NCBI GenBank assembly: GCA_008692225.1 | Contig: VICG01000009.1 | Location: 1,798,001-1,862,000 of the forward strand | Reading direction: 5' to 3' | DNA length: 64,000 nt | Origin: Monilinia fructicola | Taxonomy: Eukaryota; Ascomycota; Leotiomycetes; Helotiales; Sclerotiniaceae | In this document: piece after piece, positions 51,754-62,071 of the stretch | How positions within the stretch are numbered: position 1 is the stretch's first letter | How the letters are laid out: each line of letters starts with the position of its first letter | Notes under the pieces: generated by a model | Told to the model about the DNA's origin: nothing | What the model saw: only the letters and a program-made list of their open reading frames with translations | Databases searched by the model: none | Translations under genes and position numbers: made by a program

Positions 51754-52797
51754 GAAATATATATATGTAGGGAAGTAAAAGAGTGAATATCATTTAAAGT
51801 ATCACATTCATCATATTCATCATACCCATCATACTCATCATACCCATCATATTCATCATATAACCTCAACATTGATATGATTGATAGGGTGGCAAGGTCA
51901 TCTATGTTTCAAAGCTATGATTCATTCAATTCCAAGTTGTCTTTGTTCTTTTCTTCATGGACCTCATGTATGTTCTAGACAAAGATCTTGATGACCTATC
52001 TATGAGATTTATTTGTGATCAACTTCCATGATAGAACAATTGAAGTCTGAAGAGATTCATGCGTTCGTTCATTCATTCATTCATTCATTCATTCATTCAT
52101 TCATTCATTCACCCATCCATCCATCCATTACTAGGTAGTCCAGATTTACGATGTCACATCGAGTCCACCATCAGCAATATCAACGTATATTCAGGAGATA
52201 TAAGGACCATGATTCAGTAGAGAACAACTACCAATCAAGAAGGAAAGAAAAAGAAGAAAGCCCAAGAGAATGCTGAGTGTGTGTGGTGTATTTTGAAATG
52301 GAGGAATATCTTCCAATGTTTCCATTTCGTGTCCCTTTTTTTGGTTCCTGTAAAAGCCACCAGAAACAACCGTCCTTTGAATTTACTCCGCCCATCACCA
52401 CCGCATCGGTAGTTTCATGTACATATTCCATCCCCATCGTGAAAGTCGTCTCCACCGTGAGAGAATGAAACGCTCAATACATACAGTGCTTCTGTCAATT
52501 ATGCTTTTGATCGTGACCGTGACCGTGACCGCCTCCGCCTCGAAGGCATGCAATAGATATCATAGCAACTTAAGATCTGCCATGACAAAATAACCATTTT
52601 TTTTGTCCCATCCCATCCCTTCCTAAACTTTTTTGGTTTTTTTTAAAACTCCACCCCAAATGCTCCCAAAAACAAAAACGAGAAGCCATTGCCTGATCCT
52701 AAAAGACATTAAAACCGAATGTCACAACCCCCTAAAACGCCCACCGAAATCATAAAAGAGATTATGCCTAACCATGGGTATCGTAACCGATTATCGT
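51336..52797. other. Spacer between the Stm1-like gene start and the bZIP gene stop
   Basis: No gene seen. It contains the upstream region of the Stm1-like gene, one ACCTAGGT word (51611), a (GA)n tract at 51715-51750, a CATCATAYY nonamer tract at 51810-51860, and a (TTCA)n array. Confidence 0.5.
52060..52112. repeat. (TTCA)n tetranucleotide array, about 12 units
   Basis: Perfect TTCA units, followed by CCATCCATCCATCCAT. Confidence 0.92.
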
Positions 52798-54171
52798 TCA
52801 TCGCATTGAGCTTGTATCAAATGAGAATTGCGTTGGAAATTGCATGCTTGCAGAAAGGCCGAAAGGATCCATATCAATCATTTGGTCATATGGATCGAGT
52901 AGCTGCGTCATCGAACTGTAGGCCTGAGGTGTATTATCGCCGTGCATGCCTTGCGAGTGTGGGGGGTGACCGATCGGTTGCTGTTGGTTTCCCTGTTGCT
53001 GGCTAAGTTGACCAGCGGGAATCGGTTCGGGGTATGGGCCGGGGCCCGCGACTTCGGGTTGATCGTCAACCATATCGGCTTGGGATTCGTACTCCTGTTC
53101 TGTACTCACGGAATCAATCTAGGACGAACATAGTTCCAAAAAAAGAAAATGATGACAGGGGGCGGGTCAGCTTGCCGAGTTGCTCGATATGATTTTGGAA
53201 GGACGGATAATACGCAGCAGCTGGAGCGCCTCCCGTATTACCCGTACCACTACCATTTCCTTGTCCCTTTGCCCGTAATGGCGAACTCACACCAGTATTA
53301 ACGAGAAGTCCAGTAGTACCTGATAATGCATGCTGTGCTTGTGTTTTCGCGGCGTGAAGACGTTGTTGCTGTTGTTGGTGCTGCATCTGAGAGTCAGAAG
53401 AAGGCGGGGTTAGTACTCCTGGGTTATTGAATCCTGGCGAGCTTGTTGTTGGTGAAGACGCATGTGATGATGGGGTAGGTCTTGACTGTGGTGATTGATT
53501 GTTATGGAAAGAGACTCCAGGTTCTAGCTTTGGTGCAATGCTAGAGTTCGATCGCCTAGCCTGGTGGTGTCTGTTCATTATGGCACGCTGAACAGTCGGT
53601 GGTTGAACCATATTCTGCTGCATATGCGTTGGACCAAGGTGAGGACTTCCTGTCTTTGCACGCAATTCGGCTTGAACATCAATGCCTATGAAGAAAATTA
53701 GATGATTTGCAGAGGAAAAGTCCAACTAACAAATATACTTTACCTTTCTCTAAAAGAATTCTTTCAAGAAGCGAGTTTTTATATCGAAGCATCAGACACT
53801 CGTCAGCAGCAGTTCTGTGCGCATTTTGGAGACTGTGAAGATTTGTTTCATGAACTCGAATTGTTTCTTCCAGTTGCTTGATGTACTCTGTACGACGCTC
53901 TCTAAAGGCTGCTTGGGCCTGTCGATTGCGCTGTTTGCGTTCCTCTGAGGTGGCATAAATCTGGAGCATCACATTAGCAAATAGACACTACAAACTTAGA
54001 AGCGCATTGTCAACATACAGGCTTTCTACCACCCTTTCTTTTTTGTTGACCAACATTTTCGGGAGGAACCTCTGTCTCTGCATCTGGTGTAGAAGCATCC
54101 AAAGATTCATCGGTGCCCTCTCGGACTGGTTCTTTATCGTCGATGGACATGGTTGTTGAAGTATCTGCCAT
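52798..54171 (-). CDS. bZIP transcription factor
   Basis: Four exons: 54171-54019, 53960-53744, 53685-53157 and 53104-52798, total 1,206 bp (401 aa). An acidic N-terminus (MADTSTTMSIDDKEP) leads to KRKGGRKP and, after the first intron, a basic region ERKQRNRQAQAAFRERR. This has the NxxAQxxFR pattern of fungal Pap1/Yap-type bZIPs. A leucine-zipper helix with LEETIRVHETNLHSLQNAH follows. Then come ERILLEKGIDVQAELRAK and a long Ser/Gln/Pro-rich tail ending FSFDTSSMR. It likely dimerises and acts in the nucleus; the target pathway is unknown. The last junction is the weakest: it uses GTCATC as donor and GTGAG as acceptor, but it is the only one that keeps the frame (LTRPL joined to TEQEYESQAD). 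Confidence 0.87.
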
Positions 54172-57100
54172 TTCAATACCGTAAGTAAAGACTATGAGAT
54201 GATTTGCAAAACCCCGCCTTTTGTTGACCCCAGGTATTGGCCTCGGCAATTTGTGTAGTATCAAACGAATCAAATGAGTGAAAGCACACTACACTCAGTA
54301 TAGCACGAATGCTTGACAGAAGCTTGGACAACGAGGTTGCGTCTAAAACGGTAACAGACCATTCGTTATCTGATGTGATATGCCCTATAGGCGCTGTTCC
54401 ACAGACTCCGATTTTCTGGGAACTGCAAATAAGGTAGGGATGGCGTACGAGGCTGATATGAACCGGTGCTTGCGTGATTGAGACTGACACAGTTACAATG
54501 TGGTGGAAGTGTTTGATAGAGTAAAAGATGGAGTAATGGGAATGTAAGACTTCGGTCAAAAAGTTGTGTAATGGAAACTCAGTTGAGGAGCTTCTTCCTT
54601 TTAGATGGAGAGAATATTTTCCACGGTTAAGGAGGGGTCCGATATCGATCGGAAAGCACGGTACAATAAGAACCTGGTCTTTTCTAGAAGAACTGATCCA
54701 CTAGACAGTTTTGGTCTATGGACCATCGGGACCCAGAAAGAGTTTTTAGAGTGTTGGCGTTGGTGCGGCTCGGACTATTCATCTAATGGAAATGGAGTCT
54801 GATTGAATCAAACACAAGGTTCTTCTTGGCGCCCTCCTCGAGTATTCATTTGATCTTTTGAGAGTCTTGACTCTGGGGTCTTGAGAGATTGGAGAGGGGC
54901 TCTTTGCTAGGAAGGGTTGAATATGCGGAATCATGGATGGAAGGAGAGATGATGAGCTAGCCAGCCAGCCAGCCAACCAGGCGAGGGAGGGAGGGAAGTC
55001 TACGTTGGTCTAAAGTGTTTGCTAAAATGAAAAACGAGGTGACGAGGATTATTAGAAGGGCTGGTACAGTATTATTGTACAGTAGTAGATGATGCAGCTC
55101 GGGATCTCAGACGAGGAGTTTAGTTTCTGCGCTGTGCATGATTGAAACTGGTTAGCCAGGCACATCGTACATAACTCCGAAAAGAGTTAGGACTTTTGAT
55201 GGATCTATTTAAACTGTATTTTGGAATACATATCAACAATCAGCCAAAGGCACACTCTGCATGGAGTAGTTAGTGTTCGAATCTCTGATCAGGAGACCAT
55301 ACAATGAATGATACCTCCCGTCTATATAAGGATTGCTACTCGGCAAAAGTATATCCTGCACCTAAAGGAGGTATACAATGTTTCACGCACACAATTGTTA
55401 GTTGCTAGTTGCTAGTTGCTAGTTGTTAGTTGTTAGCTGTTAGCCGTTGGTTGGTACTGTAGTTGCTTGCTGCTCCCTGCGTATTCTGGAGTCTTGACTC
55501 TTGACTCTTGAGTCCGGAGTCTCAAAGTACGAAGTGCCTGCCTGTACTGCAGTCTGCAAACCCATCATGGTACGAGAAATGTACTCCGTGCTGTACCTAC
55601 AACAACCTTGGAAGCTGCAAGATGCATGATTCGTGCCTCGATGGAACCTCGTTAGGGTTATTTCTCCACATCCTGTAGACTATTGTGGCTTTTCTTCGGC
55701 ATAACTAGACTACTAGGATGAAGACCACCTTGTACGGAGTAAGTGGTCACTGGTGAGTACAGAGTATACCTAGTACGCTCCGTATAAGTGCAAGTTCTAA
55801 GTTACTTCGTGGCTTGGTGGCCTTCCAAATATCTTCTTTATGGCTTCCATAAAATTCATAGAGTGCGCATAAATATGCCAGCCACCATCGGTATGCCTCC
55901 TCCGTACAGTATATCATTTATTCTACGAACCAGTGAACCACCATCAGCATCATGACAAAACTTGGCCTTCAGAAACCGTTGGGAGCTGATCATCCAGCTT
56001 CTTGTTTTACTTGCTTGAGCCCTGACTGCTTCCTTTCCCCTCGTTTCCTCGCTTGTCCGCTTACTTGATTTGCCTGAAAGGATATGTTGCATTGGCATCG
56101 GTTGAAAATTTTCACCAATGTATGAGTGGTACGGGTCTAGTCATTGTTACACCCTACCATCGCCATGGTAGATGCTTGCATCGCTCTTTGGAACCTCCCA
56201 TCACTGCCATCAGCCTTCCCCAATACTAGGCTTACCACTGATTCTCTACCAGCCAGACTGGCCAAAATCCCCCCAAGACACCGGTATCATACAGTTCTCA
56301 ATTCGAATGTAAGCCCCGTTATTCCCAATGGCCTGGTCATTCACCTTGATCATGGAAAGTCGAATTCGACTGAAAGCCATCATTTCGCTAGGGCCATCAC
56401 AAATTTACAATGCTCGAGTAATCATTCAGGAAAGCTTCAAATCACAATTGCAGACCATGGATAATTTGATCACCTGCCATGACGGTAGCTTCACACCCTG
56501 ATCCATTGCCTGGGTTCAATTGGAGTCTTACCTATCGTGGCTTTCACTCGGCTGCAACCTGCTCATTGATGTCGTCCAAAGAGAAATTTTCTCAAGGTCG
56601 CGGCCAACTCCGCATCTGACATATATGGAGCAAGTAAAAAACGCCATTCTAAATTATAAGTGGCTAGAAGAGTTAACCGAAAATTCGGGCATCGTTAATA
56701 CTGGAGTAAAATGGGCTAGATCGAAATCCGAGTACAAATTCAATACAGTAGTACTCCGTAGAAGGTGAGCAAGTTTTCACATTTACCAGCTGCAGCGGTG
56801 CAGCTGCCCGCGTATATCTTGTCCTTCTCCACAGCATTCTATATCCTCTACTCCGTAAGTACAATATATATTCTTCACAGTTCACACCGTGCGGCGCGCA
56901 CACACTTCAACATCTCTGGGGGCGAACCAAAATTCCGCTCCTGAGTCCTTACCTTCATACCCTTGCAGTTTCCGAAATGGTAGGACATGATGTTGGTTGG
57001 CTCAAGTTTCTCTCATGCATAAAGTTTATCGACCATGTCAACATATCTCCACGGAGCCTTGTCTAACAAGTTGTCTTATTTCAGAAGGTCCAGCCAGAAG

Positions 57101-59123
57101 CATGACACGGGACTGAAAGCCTTCTGTTTGGCTGTCGTCGCACCAAGTTCAATTAACCAATGCATCAAGAGCTACCTACCATAAGGCTGCGGTTATCTAC
57201 ACGAATGAACCCTTAAACACCATTATTTCTGTCTGTACCATGACATACTATGTAAAGCACCATCCCACTTTTGCCATTTAGAGTTCCTAAAGTGTGATAT
57301 TGAATTGGGATGTGCTCATAGTAGTGCAGATCCATTGGAGACACAGTGAGATTCCATATCTCGGTCTTCATACTCTCAAAGGACCAAGCCTCGGGGTCTT
57401 AGGGCTACACGGTAAAATCCATTTCATATGGCCCATGGACCACGGACCTAGAAAGCTCCATCAAAACGTGAGCCGATTCCTGAGGAATGAGCAGATGTAT
57501 TGTGATATGGTTGATGTTTCGAATTGCGAGGTCAAATTGAGAGTTTTCTTCATCCACTTTCAATAACGATTTACATTCACACCGATTAGAGCAATTTCGC
57601 GGCCCAAGGAAATGGGTCCCGAATTCAGCATCTATGGCCATCATGCGCCCATGAACAGCTGCGGTTACTTGCCGCGTGATAAGCTGAAGTTTTCGAGGAA
57701 TGTACAAACTACAGCGTCACGAACCAAGTCCCTCTGAAAATCGTAGATGCTGTGGTGTCTTGAGGTGGGCACTGGGTAGAAGAATTGTCACTAACAATCA
57801 ATTCGAGACCGCCAACCGGTCCGGGAAAAGGCCCTTTATATTCGCAACAACTTATAGTGCAAGCAGGAATACCGGGACCTAGGTTCTGACCGAGTCCTTT
57901 GCAATTGACCCTCATCACCTCGATCATCACCGCGTTGACAAGGAAGAAAAACCACCCGTTGGGGTTCAAATGGATGGATACCCTATCTTCATTTCAGAAT
58001 TTTCCGTCTCCAAGAGCTAATTGTATTGATTCATGACGTGTTCAAATGAAAGGGCAGTTTGAAAACGATCAGGACTATTATTGTTGCCGCATTTCACTTT
58101 TTCTCATTCCTTTATGTCCGAAACCATCTCAATTGAATTTGAATGGTTGGCCGTAATGCTGACGACAACCCTTTCCATTAGTGATACAAAAGAAAAGTAT
58201 GTTATTCCTTCATCTGCTGATCTTGGCATTATATACAGAGTATCGTAGTAGCCTAGAAAGATACTTTCACACCCCGCAAGTAGCTCCCCGAGGTCCGAAG
58301 TGATCAAAGGACAGCGTCACCAGTAAACATGATTGGTAATTGATGGAAAGCTTATGTTTGTCTGGCAGTATATCTTTCGTGTTCTCAATTGACTCTTGAA
58401 GGGGCCCACTTGCTTTTGGAACACAATTCATGACAGTGATGACACTGATGACATTGCTCAGTGATGACAGTCAGGCTGAGCCAGCACATTCACATGATTT
58501 TGCTCAAATCTCAATGTTCATTCCAGACTTCGAAATATCGGTTTGCTTTTTGCCACAATATGGATTTTAAGGTAGGTAGGGTTGCAGTATAGTACACTGC
58601 AGACCATAATGACCCTCAGCATCTCAGATTACTAAAAATTGGCTGTTTACTGCATGCCATTATTTATATTCAACTATGTTTTTTTCCACAATTATTTCAC
58701 AGTCATCAAGTCTCAAGTCATCAAGTCTCAAGTTATCAAGTTTCAAGTCATCAGGTCTCAAATCATCAGCTCTCAAGTCATCAAGTCATCAAGTCTCAAG
58801 TCATCAAGTCTCAAGTCATCAAGTCGTCTCAATAAAGCTAGATGACTTCATATTCAACACCTTCCTAATCGCTTCATAGACTGCTTACTTATACACATAG
58901 CACGTGATTGTAAGCGCCGGAACCTTATTTGGTGCATTGGCGTTATGTGTCCTCCTCGGTACCTGAAGCCATCACGAAGCTTCAAGTTTCACCTAACATC
59001 ATACCTCGGATGAGCTACTTGGAATTCATCAACACGTTCAATTCGTTTCCATAATTATCACTCTCCGAAATACACACCGCCCCGAGCCCCTCATTTCCAA
59101 AAGCCCGCTGTGCGATAACCAAC
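54172..59123. other. 5-kb spacer without a supported gene
   Basis: Contents: the bZIP upstream region, a GTTGCTA/GTTAGTT tandem stretch near 55395-55440, and four exact TACGGAGTA or closely related words between 55580 and 56860. Short open frames on both strands from 55850 to 57970 have no recognisable domain. A stretch of repeated TCAAGTCTCAAGTCA units lies at 58700-58830. The minus frame at 57709-57969 has some Cys and Pro motifs but no match I can name. Confidence 0.45.
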
Positions 59124-60733
59124 ATGCGATTTACATCCTTACCCTCTGCCCTCCTGCTTGGACTTGCCTTGCACATTGGAGTAGAAGGGGCAGGCTTGGA
59201 AGACAAAAAACCAAAGCCTGTAGACCCATGTACGATTTCATCCACGACCGGATCTTTCTTTGACCTGAGGCCATTATCCATACAACCTCCGGAGGAAGGG
59301 AAGAAACCTGCCAAAAATGCGAAGACGGATAGTTGGCATGCGAGAGGGTATGATTACAAAGGGAATTTTACACTGAATGTATGCGCGCCAGTGGTAGAAG
59401 GAGTTAAAGATATTGTTGGGGTGGATAAGAATCATTGGCAGAATGTGAGCGCTTTCTACGAGTTTGATGGAAAGAAGTATTCTGTAGGGTAAGTTGGACC
59501 CACGCTGGATTGTCTTCTTGAGATATATAACTAACCGGCATCTATCAGACAACAATCCGGGAATTTAACACTCCGCGGGAGAAAGCTCGTTCTGGAGTAT
59601 AGGAATGGATCACCATGCGGCGGGAAGAACAAAAAAAGAAGCTGGGATGATGATGACGACGATGACGATGATGACAATAAATCCATACGTCGAAAATCCA
59701 GCACAATATCCTTCCACTGTGAAAAGGATCCGCTCGCCTCGGCCTCTGCCTCGTACGTAGGCACTGATCCGGAAGAATGCGCCTACTTCTTCGAAGTGCG
59801 TTCACAAGCCGCATGCGGAGGCTCTGAACCTGCCAAACAGACTGTAGGCCCCGGTGCTGTCTTTGCCATCATAGGAGTTATTGCCATCATGGTATACTTC
59901 CTCGGTGGCGTATTTTACCAACGAAATGTCGCGCATGCAAGAGGGTGGAGACAATTGCCCAACTATAGCTTCTGGGCTGGCATAGGAAACTTCATAAAGG
60001 TGAGCGGGCAAACATGTTTTATGAGATCAAAGTACCAAGTTTTTCCTCGTGTAGCGTCCGTTAGGGATGGCACGGCCATTTTACCGACTATGGAAGTAAG
60101 GGGGATGTCAAGTCGCAGATCGCAGAAGTCGTATATTCGTTCCGAGTAATTATTCTTTACGCGGGATACAAGTTCTCTCATGTGGGAGCACAAAGTTTTT
60201 ATATATCAGAAAAATTCGCGAGCGAGCGAATAGCAGCATTCAGCATAGCGTTTTCTTTTCGGTTTACAGGCTGCAGTTAGGATAGCATTCAGCGTCATAG
60301 CATACAATACCCGGCGTTTCAATCAAAGAATATCACAGTTTCCTTTTCCATTATCTACCGCAATCCATACAATCCTCACAAGCGTGTCAACTATAATCCA
60401 CATATATGAGCGCATGTTGCATATTTCCTTGTTCAATTTCTTCTCTTTCACAATTTCATTGACCGGCCTAGGCCTAGAACTAATTTTACAATTTCAAAAT
60501 AGGATATTTTCATAATCGCCACATCATCTTGTTCGAGATGTTTGCCTACTCATCGCGGATACAGTTCCTTGAGTATAAGTGCAAACGGAAACTCGAGGAG
60601 CGGGGGCAATGGCGGGGCAGGTGGAAATGGGAGGGAGAGGGGAGTTAGTTCAAATGAAAGTGGAAGGAGAAATTCGGGGAGTGAAGATGAGAATCGCCTA
60701 ATTGATCAACTGGATGAAGAGTGGGAGGATTAG
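59124..60733 (+). CDS. atg27: Autophagy-related protein 27 (Atg27), single-pass membrane protein
   Basis: Three exons: 59124-59488, 59549-59999 and 60503-60733, total 1,047 bp (348 aa). A signal peptide (about residues 1-22, LPSALLLGLALHIGVEG) is followed by a lumenal domain of the mannose-6-phosphate-receptor-homology type with conserved cysteines (DPCTISS, LNVCAPV, SPCGG, ISFHCEKD, ECAYFFEV). One transmembrane helix (about 224-243, VFAIIGVIAIMVYFLGGVFY) follows, then the Atg27 block NVAHARGWRQLPNYSFW. The last exon gives the cytosolic tail with RGYSSLSI and ENRLIDQLDEEWED. Atg27 cycles between Golgi, endosome and vacuole and supports Atg9 vesicle formation. An Asp run (10 residues) sits in the lumenal part. 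The second intron is 503 bp, very long for this window; reading through it would give a different 50-residue tail. Confidence 0.93.
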
Positions 60734-61524
60734 GGAGTCGGTTCGCGGGTGTTATGTTGTGCTTTGGGTGGGTGGATCGGATGAACTGAAATGGATATCT
60801 TGCCAGGGGTTGGGTTACAAGCTGCAAGAACAGCACAGGACGGTGTATACGGCGTTATTGTCACGATTACAAGAATTGAAGGGAGTAAATCAAATGATAT
60901 GATGCGAATGCGAACACGAAGACTCCGGGAAATAGTTAGCGGTCTGATTGATATGGTTATTTTCATTTCTCTCTTCGTTCATTTGAGGTTCTTAGTGAGG
61001 TTGTATAGTATCGCTTTGGATTGATTTCAATGACGGGTTGTGGGAGATTTATATGTTATCTCGAATAAAAGGGTCTTGCCAAATTTACCCTCTGACATTT
61101 CATCTCTGTTCTACACAGGAGACTAACCTAGGTATCCGAGGATCCCCCCCAGGAAACAAAACACCCTCCGAGGTAAAATTGATATGAGACAGTCAATACG
61201 AGTGAGAAGATGGGGATGGAAGAGAAAGATAGGGATACAACGAAGCTATCTCGATCTCCATCCCATTTTCCTCCACAGAGACGCATGCGTACGCCGTACA
61301 TCCATCCACCGAACAGACTGTACTGTACTGTACTGTATTGCAGCGCGCAATCCCCACTCACCCAACCACCCACCCACTCACCCACTCACCCACTCACCCA
61401 CCAACTACTCAATAATTCGGAGCCCAGCCCTTGGCTGAATACACACGAGGGAACAATGTGAATCATTGAAGTCACATTAAACGCCGACCGAGGGGACGGG
61501 GGAGGGGGAAAGGGTGGTTGCCAC

Positions 61525-61561
<37 letters not shown>

Positions 61562-62071
61562 TTATACCCCAACCCCACCATAAACTCACGCTCCTCTCCT
61601 CTCCTCTCCTCTCCTCTCTTTTCCGCTCTCTCCACCACGCCGGGCATTGAATCAAATCACCGCATATAAATTCTGGAGAAAATGATACACCGTACATCGT
61701 GTGGACTCTGGCATCGATCGGTGTATCGGTATTATTTACTGTGGTCTTGAAGAGTGAGCGTGAATCGATAAACCATTTCAAAATCGTCTACAATCTCACC
61801 AAGGACCATGAGACTTTGTTCATCTATACAAAACTTTCATTTATCGTAGAATACTAGAAACGTTATCATTCAAAATGGATATATACTCCAGTCCAGTACC
61901 AATACCTATACCGATGCTTTCGCCATAATCCTACAATATCCATACCCCGCGCCCATCGAGCGGCAAGCGTTCTCTTCATAATTTCCTTTCTCCTTCGTCC
62001 TATGCTATTCTGTGCCCCATTATGCATATCGTATCATCTCCCCCTATTGTATATACACTCTATACCGCTGC
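60734..62071. other. Spacer between convergent atg27 and separase genes
   Basis: It contains both 3' flanks. A CACCCACT repeat lies at 61365-61400, a (CAT)n array at 61527-61561 and a CTCCT repeat at 61590-61620. The plus-strand frame at 60791-61024 has no recognisable domain. Confidence 0.5.
61527..61561. repeat. (CAT)n trinucleotide array, about 11 units
   Basis: Perfect CAT units (read as ATG/ATGATG on the minus strand) in non-coding DNA. Confidence 0.9.

Noticed and set aside
57709..57969. Cys/Pro-containing minus-strand frame
   Set aside because: Isolated, with no signal peptide, no splice partners I can place and no family match.
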